Shown: positions 1-9,055 of the stretch, one piece after another
How the letters are laid out: each line of letters begins with the position of its first letter
Position numbering within the stretch: the stretch's first letter is position 1
Assembly: GCA_963662985.1 (NCBI GenBank)
Contig: OY760067.1
Span: forward strand, 1,984,001-2,048,000
Reading direction: 5' to 3'
DNA: 64,000 nucleotides
Source of the DNA: G963662985 sp963662985
Lineage (GTDB): Bacteria; Chloroflexota; Anaerolineae; Anaerolineales; UBA11579
Program-made: the position numbers and the translations under genes
Notes under the pieces: generated by a model
What the model saw: the letters and a program-made list of their open reading frames with translations, nothing else
Databases searched by the model: none
Told to the model about the DNA's origin: nothing

Positions 1-2
1 AA

Positions 3-98
3 GATGAGATTAAGGAAGCATTGGTTGGTAACCTCTGTCGCTGCACAGGTTATGAACGAATTATTAAAGGCATTCAAAAAGCAGCAAAAATGGAATAA
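3..98 (+). CDS. [2Fe-2S] small subunit of a molybdenum hydroxylase, C-terminal end only
   Basis: Only the last 31 codons are present; the gene begins before the window. The visible GNLCRCTGY motif supplies the last two cysteines of the second [2Fe-2S] cluster in CoxS/XdhC-type ferredoxin subunits. In this family the subunit passes electrons from the molybdopterin subunit to a flavin subunit. It stops 12 bases before the large subunit ATG, so the two genes are surely co-transcribed. The flavin subunit is not seen here and could lie upstream. Confidence 0.85.
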   Translation, partial: DEIKEALVGNLCRCTGYERIIKGIQKAAKME

Positions 99-110
99 AG
101 GAGATTAGTG

Positions 111-2459
111 ATGGCAGAAGTAAAAACCCCAACTATTATTGGTCAACCACTTCCTCGAAAAGATACTTACGATAAAGCTATCGGCGCTGCTCAATATACG
201 GATGACTTGCAATTTGGACCAGGTTTGTTGCATGCAAGAATTAAACGAAGCCCGCATGCACACGCTTTGATTAAAAACATTGATGTTTCAAAAGCAGAAC
301 AAATGCCGGGTGTGAAGGTGGTTGTTACGGGAGAAGATTTCCCTGGAAGAATTGGACTTTATATTGTGGATCGCCATATTTTTGCTCGCGACCGAGCACG
401 ATATGTGGGTGAACCTGTGGCAGCTGTGGCGGCAATTTCTGAAGAGATTGCTGAAAAGGCTGTGGATTTGATTGAAGTTGAATATGAAGTTTTGGAAGGT
501 GTGTTTGATCCGATTTATGGTGCATCAAAGGAAGCCCCTTTGATTCATCCGAAGATGGATGAATATTATGTTCCAAATTATGTTTTTCCCCAAAAAGGGA
601 CGAATATTTCGAACTGGTTCAAGATTCGTAAAGGGGATGTGGACAAGGCGTTTGAAGAGTGTGCAGAAATTGTTGAGCATGAATTCAAGGTGCCCCATGT
701 GCAACATGTGCCGATTGAGACACATATTGCGATTGCTAAATTTGATCTGAATGGTAAGTTGACCCTTTGGGCTTCTTCACAATCTCCATTTGCTCAGAGA
801 GATTTGATTGCAAAGACTTTTAATATGTCACAGAGTGATATTCGAGTGATTGCTCCTTATGTGGGTGGTGGCTTTGGATGTAAGGCTGGGGTGACGATGG
901 AAGCTTTGCCAGTGGCAATAGCTCAGAAAATTCCGGGTGTGCCAGTGAAATTGGCATTAACTCGTGAAGAGGAATTTTATACGAATTTTGTGCGCCAAGG
1001 TTTGGTGATTCGTTTGAAGGTTGGTTGTGATAAAGACGGCAATCTTTTGGCGATGAAAAACACCATGTATTGGGACGGTGGTGGTTATACGGATTATGGT
1101 GTTAACATCACTCGTGCTGGTGGATATAACAGCACTGGCCCTTATGATATTCCGAATGTGTGGACAGATTCTATGTGTGTTTACACAAACCATCCTGTGG
1201 GTGGCGCCTATCGTGGATTTGGGATGTCTGAATTACATACTGGTGTGGATCAGGCGATGGATATGTTGGCTGATAAGATTGGTATGCCTCAGGACGAATT
1301 CCGATTGCGAAATTGTGTGCAAGGTGGCGACACTTTGGTGACCAGTATGAAAATGCATCCAACTGGGTTAGATCAATGTATTCAACATGTTGCTGAAGCT
1401 TTGGATATTAATAAAAAGGAAGAACCTTCTTCTCCAACCAAGCTGAGAGGCAAGGGATTAGCGTTGATGTGGAAAGCCCCGTCAATCACACCAAACTCTG
1501 GTTCAGCGGCAAAAATCGCTTTGGCTGAAGATGGCACATTAGTATTGTCTGTCGGTGGTCAAGAAATTGGACAAGGCGCATTTTCTGCGATGGCTCAAAT
1601 CGCTGCGGGCGTGATGGGAGTGCCCTATGAAGATGTCAAAATTGATGGTCCAGTAGATACCCAATACAGCCCTTATGAATGGCAAACAGTTGCCAGCCGT
1701 TTGACTTGGTCTATGGGGAACGCAGTCAAGCGCGCAGCTGAAGATGCAAAACGACAAGTGCTTGATTTGGTCAGCGAACATTGGAATGAAAGTCCTGAAG
1801 ATCTTGATATCGTAAATGGCATGGTTGTTTCCTATAAAAGTGAACAAGAAATGTCCCTTGAAGGCATTGGGATTTACGGTATTCCGAAAGATGGCTATGA
1901 AGGTTGGAAGGGAAATGGTCCAATAATTGGCCGTGGTTCCTTTATGCCCAATTACATCTCTGGTTTGGATGCTGAAACTGGTCAGGGTACACGCGCTGTT
2001 GTGCACTATACGACTGGTTGCCAAGGATTTGATATTGAAATTGATAAAGAAACAGGCAAGATTGATATTTTGAAAGCTGTTTCCGCATTTGATGTTGGAA
2101 AAGCAATCAATATTGATAATGTCAAAGCACAAATTGAAGGCGGTTTGATTCAAGGTGTGAGTTCTTCAATCTTTGAAGAGATGTTGCTTGAAAAAGGTGA
2201 AATGAAGAACCCCAGCTTTGTAGATTATCGTATTTCAACAACGACTGACTTGCCAAAGAAACATGAAGTTTTTGTTGTTGAGGTTCCTCAAGATGATGGT
2301 CCTTATGGAGCACGTGGGATTGGTGAACATCCTATGGTGCCAACAATTGCAGCCTTAGGCAATGCAATTTACAATGCGACTGGCATCAGACTATATGGAC
2401 CTCCATTCACTCCGGAAAAAGTTTTCCTCGCAATGGTTGACGCAGGTCTAACCGAATAA
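111..2459 (+). CDS. Xanthine dehydrogenase-family molybdopterin-binding large subunit
   Basis: At 782 residues it has the usual size of CoxL/XdhA-type large subunits, which hydroxylate N-heterocycles or aldehydes using water and a molybdopterin cofactor. Recognisable motifs are GGGFGCK (residues 252-258), GAYRGFG (365-371), GGQEIGQGA (about 482-490), and GARGIGEHP (733-741), where E739 is the expected catalytic glutamate next to Mo. The CO-dehydrogenase loop AYRCSFR is absent, so this is not a CO dehydrogenase. The ATG at 111 is preferred over a GTG at 108 because AAGGAG lies at a proper distance. The substrate cannot be read from sequence; the ring-opening hydrolase and carbamoyltransferase-like genes downstream suggest a purine- or pyrimidine-like ring (inference). 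Confidence 0.9.
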   Translation: MAEVKTPTIIGQPLPRKDTYDKAIGAAQYTDDLQFGPGLLHARIKRSPHAHALIKNIDVSKAEQMPGVKVVVTGEDFPGRIGLYIVDRHIFARDRARYVGEPVAAVAAISEEIAEKAVDLIEVEYEVLEGVFDPIYGASKEAPLIHPKMDEYYVPNYVFPQKGTNISNWFKIRKGDVDKAFEECAEIVEHEFKVPHVQHVPIETHIAIAKFDLNGKLTLWASSQSPFAQRDLIAKTFNMSQSDIRVIAPYVGGGFGCKAGVTMEALPVAIAQKIPGVPVKLALTREEEFYTNFVRQGLVIRLKVGCDKDGNLLAMKNTMYWDGGGYTDYGVNITRAGGYNSTGPYDIPNVWTDSMCVYTNHPVGGAYRGFGMSELHTGVDQAMDMLADKIGMPQDEFRLRNCVQGGDTLVTSMKMHPTGLDQCIQHVAEALDINKKEEPSSPTKLRGKGLALMWKAPSITPNSGSAAKIALAEDGTLVLSVGGQEIGQGAFSAMAQIAAGVMGVPYEDVKIDGPVDTQYSPYEWQTVASRLTWSMGNAVKRAAEDAKRQVLDLVSEHWNESPEDLDIVNGMVVSYKSEQEMSLEGIGIYGIPKDGYEGWKGNGPIIGRGSFMPNYISGLDAETGQGTRAVVHYTTGCQGFDIEIDKETGKIDILKAVSAFDVGKAINIDNVKAQIEGGLIQGVSSSIFEEMLLEKGEMKNPSFVDYRISTTTDLPKKHEVFVVEVPQDDGPYGARGIGEHPMVPTIAALGNAIYNATGIRLYGPPFTPEKVFLAMVDAGLTE

Positions 2460-2482
2460 ACTAAAAAAACATTCTATGAGTA

Positions 2483-2521
2483 AGGGCATCTGTTCTAGAT
2501 TTAGAGCGATAAAGATGCCCT
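2483..2521 (+). other. Inverted repeat between the Mo hydroxylase and decarboxylase genes
   Basis: Arms AGGGCATCT (2483-2491) and AGATGCCCT (2513-2521) are perfect inverted repeats around a 21-base loop. No T-run follows, so it is not a normal terminator. It may be an mRNA stability or processing hairpin that sets different levels for the two halves of the operon (inference). Confidence 0.5.
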
Positions 2522-2552
2522 ATACCCGTTTCTACATAATGGAGGTTTGTAG

Positions 2553-4127
2553 ATGAAAGAAGAAAAAAGAATCACTCACCAAGAATTGAATGATGCTTTG
2601 CTTGCTCGCAGGAAAAAAGTTCATTTAGGTGGTGGGCAGAGCAGAATTGATGCTCAACACGAAAAAGGCAAACAAACAGCTCGTGAACGTATTGAAAAAT
2701 TGCTTGACCCCGGTAGTTTCCAAGAAGTGGATACCTATATCACCCATCGTATGACTGATTTTGGCATGGATGATGAAAGCAAGAAATTTGAAGGCGATAG
2801 TGTTGTTTGTGGTTTTGGAAAAATTGATGGCCGTTTAGTGGCAGTATATTCTCAAGATTTTACAGTCTTGGGAGGTTCTCTTTCAGAGGCACATGGCTTG
2901 AAAGTCACAAAGATGCAAGACTTGGCTGTCGATGCAGGTGTGCCAATTATCGGCATTATGGATTCAGGTGGTGCTCGCATTCAAGAAGGCATTTGGAGCT
3001 TGGGTGCATTTGCTGAAATTTTTAAACGAAATACTTTATCCAGTGGTGTTGTTCCCCAAATTTCTGTAATGATGGGACCATGTGCAGGAGGTGCAGTATA
3101 CTCTCCTGGTTTGCAAGACTTCATTATTATGACGCAAGGAACAAGTCAAATGTTCATTACAGGCCCTCGAGTGATTGAAGCAGTTACCCGTGAAAAAGTT
3201 GACAAAGAATCTTTGGGTGGTGCTTTAGTCCATAGTTCTGTAAGTGGCGTTTCCCATTTTGCAACAAAAGATGAGGCAGAAACAATTGCAGTTACAAGAA
3301 AATTAATTGGTTATTTGCCATCTAGTTTTAAAGAAGCTCCTCCAAAAGTTACTCCAACAGATGATCCTTGGCGTGCAGATCAATCATTAGACACAATGAT
3401 TCCAATCAATCCAAATGAACCCTATGATATGCATGAAGTCCTTGCAAAGGTCTTTGATTTGGGTAGCTTTATGCCAGTCCATACTCATTTTGCTCAAAAC
3501 GCAATTGTTGGCTTTGCTCGCTTACACGGTCAAGCAGTAGGTGTGATTGCCAATCAACCTTCATTTATGGCAGGTGCTTTGGATATTGATGCAGGTGATA
3601 AGATTGCTAGATTTGTGCGATTCTGTGATGCATTCAATTTCCCATTGATCACTTTTGTGGACACCCCAGGATTTATGCCTGGTGTAACCCAAGAACATGG
3701 CGGAATTATTCGCCATGGTGCCAAGATTGTTTATGCATTTTCTGAAGCAACCGTGCCGAAAATCTCGGTCGTAACTCGAAAAGCTTATGGTGGCGCTTAT
3801 ATTGTAATGAGCTGTAAAAATATTGGTGCGGATTTAGCATTTGCATGGCCAACTGCACAAATTGCAGTCATGGGTGCTGAAGGTGCTGTCAACATTGTGC
3901 ATGCAAAAACATTGAAAAATGCAGAAAATGCAGATGAATTAAGAGAAGAACTTGTCACAGAATATCGAGATAAATTCTCTAATCCTTACGTAACAGCACG
4001 CAGTGGGCACATTGATGATATTTTGATTCCATCAGAAACAAGAGCTCGGTTAATCGGTGCACTTGAATTATTGAAAAATAAAGATGTAAAAAGCCCTGAA
4101 AAACGACATGGCAATATTCCGCTTTAG
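2553..4127 (+). CDS. Acyl-CoA carboxyltransferase, alpha subunit of a Na+-pumping decarboxylase (MmdA-like)
   Basis: A 524-residue protein with the two crotonase-like halves of biotin-dependent carboxyltransferases. MDSGGARIQEG (about residues 133-143) and GPCAGGAVYSPG (about 173-184) mark the N-terminal CoA/oxyanion site. FVDTPGFMPGVTQEHGGIIRHG and RKAYGGAYIVMSCKNIGAD mark the C-terminal biotin site. In this family the subunit moves CO2 from a malonyl-CoA-type thioester to carrier biotin. Genes for OadG-, carrier- and beta-type subunits follow directly, so it should work in decarboxylation coupled to Na+ export rather than in carboxylation. The acyl group (methylmalonyl, malonyl or glutaconyl) is undetermined. 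GGAGG lies 10 bases before the ATG. Confidence 0.9.
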   Translation: MKEEKRITHQELNDALLARRKKVHLGGGQSRIDAQHEKGKQTARERIEKLLDPGSFQEVDTYITHRMTDFGMDDESKKFEGDSVVCGFGKIDGRLVAVYSQDFTVLGGSLSEAHGLKVTKMQDLAVDAGVPIIGIMDSGGARIQEGIWSLGAFAEIFKRNTLSSGVVPQISVMMGPCAGGAVYSPGLQDFIIMTQGTSQMFITGPRVIEAVTREKVDKESLGGALVHSSVSGVSHFATKDEAETIAVTRKLIGYLPSSFKEAPPKVTPTDDPWRADQSLDTMIPINPNEPYDMHEVLAKVFDLGSFMPVHTHFAQNAIVGFARLHGQAVGVIANQPSFMAGALDIDAGDKIARFVRFCDAFNFPLITFVDTPGFMPGVTQEHGGIIRHGAKIVYAFSEATVPKISVVTRKAYGGAYIVMSCKNIGADLAFAWPTAQIAVMGAEGAVNIVHAKTLKNAENADELREELVTEYRDKFSNPYVTARSGHIDDILIPSETRARLIGALELLKNKDVKSPEKRHGNIPL

Positions 4128-4139
4128 ACAGGAGTGATG

Positions 4140-4433
4140 ATGGAAAATACTTTAATAACTGGTCTCTATGTAAGTGTGATCAGTATGGCGGTAACTTTTA
4201 TTGCTTTGGGAATTTTGATCGGTGTAATGTATGCTTTGTTGGCGATTTTTCCTGACAAAAGCAAACAAGTTGCAGGTGAAAGTGATGAATCTGTGGCTAT
4301 GATTGAAGAACCTGAAGTGGATGAAAAAGCTAATCAAGAGTTAGCTGTTGCAATGGCAGTTGGGATGGCTTTGTTGGAGCATCAAGGTGCTTTTGATGCA
4401 AAAGATCCTAACTTAGGCAAATTACTAGAATAA
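4140..4433 (+). CDS. OadG-like small membrane subunit of the decarboxylase
   Basis: A 97-residue protein with one N-terminal membrane helix (about residues 6-32) followed by a charged cytoplasmic tail, which is the layout of the gamma/delta subunits (OadG/MmdD). These hold the carboxyltransferase and the membrane beta subunit together. Three start codons lie in a row (GTG 4134, ATG 4137, ATG 4140); the last has the best spacing to AGGAG at 4130-4134. The C-terminus (VGMALLEHQGAF) lacks the Pro-rich linker seen in some members; here that linker lies in the next gene. Confidence 0.8.
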   Translation: MENTLITGLYVSVISMAVTFIALGILIGVMYALLAIFPDKSKQVAGESDESVAMIEEPEVDEKANQELAVAMAVGMALLEHQGAFDAKDPNLGKLLE

Positions 4434-4450
4434 ATTTTAAGGAATTAAAT

Positions 4451-4870
4451 ATGAGTAAACAAGTAACTGTTATTGTTGAAGGAAAAGAATATGTGGTCAC
4501 CGTTGGTGATTTGAGTGCTCGACCGATTGTTGCATCAGTTGGCGATACCAGCTATCAAGTTGAAGTGCCGGCTGCACCTTCTTCCCCTGTAACTTCTGCT
4601 GTTCCAGCACCCGTGGCTTCCCCCGCCATGGCAAAGAAAGCTGCCCCAGTAGCGACTGGCTCTGCAGTAACCGCACCAATGCCTGGTGACATTGATGAAG
4701 TTTTGGTGAAGGTTGGTGAAGTTGTTGAAGCTGGTCAACCTGTGGTTGTCTTAGAAGCAATGAAGATGAAAAATCAAATTAGAGCAAATGTTGCTGGGAA
4801 AGTTGCATCAATTGAAGTGTCGTCCGGCGATCATGTTGATTATGGTGCTGTTCTTGTGACATTCGAATGA
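4451..4870 (+). CDS. Biotin carboxyl carrier protein of the decarboxylase
   Basis: A 139-residue protein: a short N-terminal beta segment, an Ala/Pro/Val-rich flexible linker (about residues 38-70), and a C-terminal biotinyl domain containing EAMKMKN, whose central lysine (about residue 103) is the expected biotinylation site. It shuttles CO2 between the carboxyltransferase and the membrane decarboxylase. Position and linker match the gamma/C subunit of methylmalonyl-CoA decarboxylase. It ends 7 bases before the beta subunit gene. Confidence 0.92.
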   Translation: MSKQVTVIVEGKEYVVTVGDLSARPIVASVGDTSYQVEVPAAPSSPVTSAVPAPVASPAMAKKAAPVATGSAVTAPMPGDIDEVLVKVGEVVEAGQPVVVLEAMKMKNQIRANVAGKVASIEVSSGDHVDYGAVLVTFE

Positions 4871-4877
4871 GGTCGGA

Positions 4878-6020
4878 ATGAATATTGATAGTTTACTTTC
4901 ATTATTCGCTGCCCCCTTGGCATTGACCTGGCAGAAAGCGGTGATGATAGCAATTGGCTTGGTGCTAATCTATTTGGCAATTGCAAAAGATTATGAACCA
5001 GTATTATTGCTACCAATTGGTTTTGGTGCGATTTTGGCAAATTTGCCATTAACTGGAATCACTGAATCACATGGCTTTTTAGGTGTTTTGTTTGAGGCGG
5101 GTGTTGCGAATGAATTGTTCCCCTTACTGATTTTTATTGGCATTGGGGCAATGACGGACTTTGGTCCGTTGATGGAAAACCCACAGCTAGCGCTTCTCGG
5201 TGCAGCTGGGCAATTTGGGATCTATTCGACCTTTATGTTGGTGCTACTCCTAGATAAGCTTCCATTTATTAGCTTTTCGTTGGCAGAAGCAGCCTCAATC
5301 GGGATAATTGGTGCAATTGATGGTCCTACGGCGATTTATGTAGGCAATAAGCTTGCGCCGCATATGCTAGGTGCAATTGCCGTGGCTGCATATTCCTATA
5401 TGTCTTTAGTACCGATTATTCAACCACCAGTCATGCGAGCTTTGACTTCTGATACAGAACGTAGAGTTCGAATGCCTTATTCTCAACGTGAAATTTCCAA
5501 AACTGCCCGAGTGGTCTTCCCCATCGTGGTAATCATTGTGGTTTCTTTATTGTCTCCTCAAGCATCTCCATTAATCGCAACATTGATGTTAGGGAACTTA
5601 ATGCGAGAAGCTGGTGTAGTCGATCGCTTACGATTTGCTGCCGAAGGTGAAATCGCAAATGTGACCACACTCTTCTTAGGGTTGGCAATTGGCGGCACGA
5701 TGAAAGGTGAAGAATTTTTGCAAGTTGAAACATTGATTGTGATGGCATTAGGGCTGCTAGCTTTTATTTTGGATACTTTCGGCGGTGTTATGTTCGGGAA
5801 GTTGATGTATCGACTTTCTGGAGGCAAAGTGAATCCATTAATTGGCGCAGCAGGCATTTCTGCCTTCCCGATGGCAGCACGCATTGTGCAACGTTTGGGG
5901 CAAGAATATGATTATGATAATTTCCTATTGATGCACGCTATGGGTGCGAATACTGCTGGTCAGCTTGGGAGTGTGATCGCAGGTGGTGTGTTCTTGACAA
6001 TCATGCTTGGAATTGTTTAG
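4878..6020 (+). CDS. Na+-translocating decarboxylase beta subunit (OadB/MmdB/GcdB family)
   Basis: A 380-residue protein with about 10 membrane segments. It carries the family landmarks GIGAMTDFGPL (about residues 91-101), AIDGPTAIYVGNKLAPHMLGAIAVAAYSY (two hairpin-helix regions) and LVPIIQPPVMR (about 178-188). This subunit decarboxylates carboxybiotin and exports about two Na+ per turnover. The C-terminal GANTAGQLGSVIAGG is also typical. It completes the pump, so the operon can conserve energy from a decarboxylation. Confidence 0.93.
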   Translation: MNIDSLLSLFAAPLALTWQKAVMIAIGLVLIYLAIAKDYEPVLLLPIGFGAILANLPLTGITESHGFLGVLFEAGVANELFPLLIFIGIGAMTDFGPLMENPQLALLGAAGQFGIYSTFMLVLLLDKLPFISFSLAEAASIGIIGAIDGPTAIYVGNKLAPHMLGAIAVAAYSYMSLVPIIQPPVMRALTSDTERRVRMPYSQREISKTARVVFPIVVIIVVSLLSPQASPLIATLMLGNLMREAGVVDRLRFAAEGEIANVTTLFLGLAIGGTMKGEEFLQVETLIVMALGLLAFILDTFGGVMFGKLMYRLSGGKVNPLIGAAGISAFPMAARIVQRLGQEYDYDNFLLMHAMGANTAGQLGSVIAGGVFLTIMLGIV

Positions 6021-6049
6021 AAAACTCAAAATGATGAAAGGAGAATTCA

Positions 6050-7606
6050 TTGACAGTTAAAACAGTTGTGAAAACCAGTGAATATCATGATTCCGTCACG
6101 CTAATGCTGGTTGCTAGAGAATTATTGGGAATGGATGGTGTTCGTGATTCTGCTGTTGTAATGGCAACAGAGCCGAATAAATCTATTCTCTCCGAAGCTG
6201 GTTTGCTGACAGACATGGTGAAATCTGCAACGCCAAATGATATGGTCATTGCAGTGGATGCCAAAGATGAAGCAACAGCTGACAAAGCTATGGAATATGC
6301 TGATGAAATTTTGAATAAAAAAGCAGTCGCTGAGGAAACTCAAAATTTCAAACCAAAATCAATTAAAGGTGCTTTAGCATCTTATCCTGAAGCAAACGTC
6401 TGTGTAATTTCAGTAGCAGGTAGGTATGCTGCTGACGAAGCATGGGAGGCTTTGACACGTGGTTTGCATGTATTGTTGTTCAGCGATAATGTTTCTTTAG
6501 AAGATGAAATTGCTTTGAAGAAATATGCTCGAGACCATGGATTGTTGTTGATGGGTCCGGGTGCGGGCACAACGATTTTGAATCAAGTTGCGCTTGGCTT
6601 TGCTAACGCGATTCCACAAGGTCCGGTAGGTGTGGTTTCGGCAGCAGGCACAGGCTTACAAGAAGTGAGCACATTGATTGCAAAATCTGGTTCAGGAATC
6701 ACACAAGGCATCGGCACAGGTGGTCGAGACCTAAAGAAAGAAGTTGGCGGGATTATGATGCTGGAATCATTGAAAGCATTACAAGATGATCCTGAAACAA
6801 AAGTGATTGCCTTGGTGAGCAAGCCTTCAGCACCTGAGGTGCTAGAGATGATTTTGGAACAAATTGCAAAAGGTTCAAAACCAGTTGTAGTCTGTGTCAT
6901 GGGTGGCGACATGAGCACCGTAGAAGGTGTGAAAAACGCAATTCCCGCACGCACATTGCAAGAAGGTGGTTTGTTAGCTGCGAAGGCAGCCGGTGCTGAT
7001 GTTGGTGACATTAATAAGATGATCGCCGAGGAGACAAAGGCACTTGAAGAACAAGCAGTTGAATTGAAAAAAGCATTGAAACCAAGTCAAAAATATCTAA
7101 GAGGCTTATTCTCAGGTGGCACTTTATGTTATGAAGCGCAAGTTATATGGCGAGAAATGTTAGATGCGCCAGTCTATTCAAATGCTCCATTACCAGGAGA
7201 TCCATATTTGGAAGATTCCACAAAGAGCTTTGAAAATACGACAGTCGATTTGGGTGAAGAAGAATTTACGGTAGGACGTCCTCACCCAATGATCGATAAT
7301 GACTTACGCTTGCGCCGTTTGCTCCAAGAAGCTGCTGATTCTGAAGTAGGTGTGATTATCATGGATGTCGTGATTGGTTATGGCGCTCATCTTGACCCTG
7401 CAGCAGAAATTGCACCCACTGTTGTTACGGCTAAGAAAATTGCCAAAGAAGACGGACGAGAATTACATTTTGTCGCTTCTGTAACAGGCACTGAAGATGA
7501 TCCTCAGGGCCTAAGCAAAACAAAAGCCGCCTTAGAACGTGCTGGTGTGATCGTTTTAGATAGTAATGCCGCTGCTGCTCGCTTGGCTGCAATGTTGGTC
7601 AGATAG
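6050..7606 (+). CDS. fdrA: FdrA family protein (acyl-CoA synthetase-like; oxamate carbamoyltransferase subunit homologue)
   Basis: At 518 residues it is slightly shorter than E. coli FdrA. It has the succinyl-CoA synthetase-like core: SAAGTGLQEVSTLI followed by GIGTGGRDL (about residues 197-225), and the FdrA signature GRPHPMID (about 408-415). E. coli FdrA, with DUF1116 and DUF2877 partners (AllF/AllG/AllH), has been reported as the oxamate carbamoyltransferase of allantoin breakdown. The DUF1116 partner is next door here, but no DUF2877 gene or carbamate kinase is seen downstream. The start is TTG at 6050, supported by AAAGGAGA just upstream; no ATG lies nearby in frame. A transferase of a carbamoyl or related group is inferred. 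Confidence 0.85.
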   Translation: MTVKTVVKTSEYHDSVTLMLVARELLGMDGVRDSAVVMATEPNKSILSEAGLLTDMVKSATPNDMVIAVDAKDEATADKAMEYADEILNKKAVAEETQNFKPKSIKGALASYPEANVCVISVAGRYAADEAWEALTRGLHVLLFSDNVSLEDEIALKKYARDHGLLLMGPGAGTTILNQVALGFANAIPQGPVGVVSAAGTGLQEVSTLIAKSGSGITQGIGTGGRDLKKEVGGIMMLESLKALQDDPETKVIALVSKPSAPEVLEMILEQIAKGSKPVVVCVMGGDMSTVEGVKNAIPARTLQEGGLLAAKAAGADVGDINKMIAEETKALEEQAVELKKALKPSQKYLRGLFSGGTLCYEAQVIWREMLDAPVYSNAPLPGDPYLEDSTKSFENTTVDLGEEEFTVGRPHPMIDNDLRLRRLLQEAADSEVGVIIMDVVIGYGAHLDPAAEIAPTVVTAKKIAKEDGRELHFVASVTGTEDDPQGLSKTKAALERAGVIVLDSNAAAARLAAMLVR

Positions 7607-7615
7607 GAGACGATG

Positions 7616-9019
7616 ATGGCAAAAATAAATGATGTTTTCGGAAAAGAAATCACCGTTGTAAATGTTGGCCTTGAAAGTATGCAAGAATCAGTCGCAATGC
7701 AAGATGTGCGTGCAATCCAAGTAGATTGGAAACCTCCGAAAGAAGGTGTGAAGCGATTACGTGTGACAAAGAGTGGCATTTTGATTGATGAAGCAAATCA
7801 AAAAGTTGTCGATATCATCAAAAAAGGATTGCCTTTCTTGGTCGATATGGGGATTGCACGAGATGTGATCCCTGGCATGCACGATAAGATGATTTTGCAT
7901 GCAGGTCCTCCCGTAACATGGGAAAAAATGTGCGGCCCACAACGTGGTGCTGTCATGGGTGCTTTGATTTATGAAGGTTTGGCCAAAGATGAAAAAGAAG
8001 CAGAAGCTTTGGCATCATCTGGTGAAATTGAATTTGATCCATGCCACCATCATCAATGTGTGGGACCAATGGCAGGAATTGTTTCACCTTCAATGCCGGT
8101 TTTCATTTTTGAGAACAAAGCTTTTGGCAACAAAGCATTTGCAACTCAAAACGAAGGCTTAGGAAAAGTTTTACGTTACGGTGGCATGGGTGAAGAAGTA
8201 TACGCTCGTTTGAAATGGATGGAAACGGATCTTTATCCAACATTGCGTGATGCTTTGGCAACCATCGAAGGTGGCTTGGATATTAAGAGTATGATTGCGC
8301 AAGGCATGCATATGGGAGATGAATCTCATAATCGTAACCGCGCAGGTACTTCATTATTCTTAAGAGCAATTGCCCCTGCATTAGTACGCACCTGTGATGA
8401 CAAAGAAAGATTAGCAAAAGTTTTTGAGTTTATTGACCAAAATGACCATTTCTTCTTGAACTTGAGCATGCCAGCCGGTAAAGTTGTTTTAGACGCTGCT
8501 GAAGGAGTGGAAGGTTCTACTATCGTAGTTACCATGGCTCGCAATGGGACAGAATTTGGTCTTCGTTTAGCATCCATGCCTGATAAATGGTTTACAGCAC
8601 CTGCTGGTGAAGTGGAAGGGCTTTATTTCCCCGGGTTTGGACCTGAAGATGCCAATCCTGATATTGGAGATAGCACAATCACTGAAACAGCTGGTTATGG
8701 CGGTTTTGCGATGGCAGCTGCCCCTGCAATTACTCAATTTGTGGGTGGAACACCTCAAATGGCTACAGAAGCCACACTTGAGATGTATGAAATATGTTTC
8801 AGTGAACATCCCGGATTCACAATTCCTCAATTAAATTTCCGTGGCACGCCATTAGGAATTGATGTTCGTTATGTGATGGAAACTGGTATTTTACCGAAAT
8901 TGAATACCGGGATTGCCCATAAGACCCCTGGTTTGGGAATGGTGGGAGCTGGTATTTTACGTGCACCAGAAAAAGCTTTTGCTGATGCATTTAATGAATT
9001 TGAAAAAGAATTTTGTTAA
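7616..9019 (+). CDS. DUF1116 family protein (YlbE/AllG-like), partner of FdrA
   Basis: A 467-residue DUF1116 protein. A cluster rich in metal-binding residues, DPCHHHQCVGPMAG, lies near residues 141-154. MGDESHNRNRAGTSLFLRAIAP and TGIAHKTPGLGMVGAG are further conserved-looking stretches. In E. coli the homologue is needed with FdrA for oxamate carbamoyltransferase activity. It starts 9 bases after fdrA stops; ATG 7616 is chosen over ATG 7613 for spacing from AGGAG. The substrate in this organism is not known. Confidence 0.85.
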   Translation: MAKINDVFGKEITVVNVGLESMQESVAMQDVRAIQVDWKPPKEGVKRLRVTKSGILIDEANQKVVDIIKKGLPFLVDMGIARDVIPGMHDKMILHAGPPVTWEKMCGPQRGAVMGALIYEGLAKDEKEAEALASSGEIEFDPCHHHQCVGPMAGIVSPSMPVFIFENKAFGNKAFATQNEGLGKVLRYGGMGEEVYARLKWMETDLYPTLRDALATIEGGLDIKSMIAQGMHMGDESHNRNRAGTSLFLRAIAPALVRTCDDKERLAKVFEFIDQNDHFFLNLSMPAGKVVLDAAEGVEGSTIVVTMARNGTEFGLRLASMPDKWFTAPAGEVEGLYFPGFGPEDANPDIGDSTITETAGYGGFAMAAAPAITQFVGGTPQMATEATLEMYEICFSEHPGFTIPQLNFRGTPLGIDVRYVMETGILPKLNTGIAHKTPGLGMVGAGILRAPEKAFADAFNEFEKEFC

Positions 9020-9055
9020 ATTCTGATTATATATACAAACTATAAGGAGAATCAA

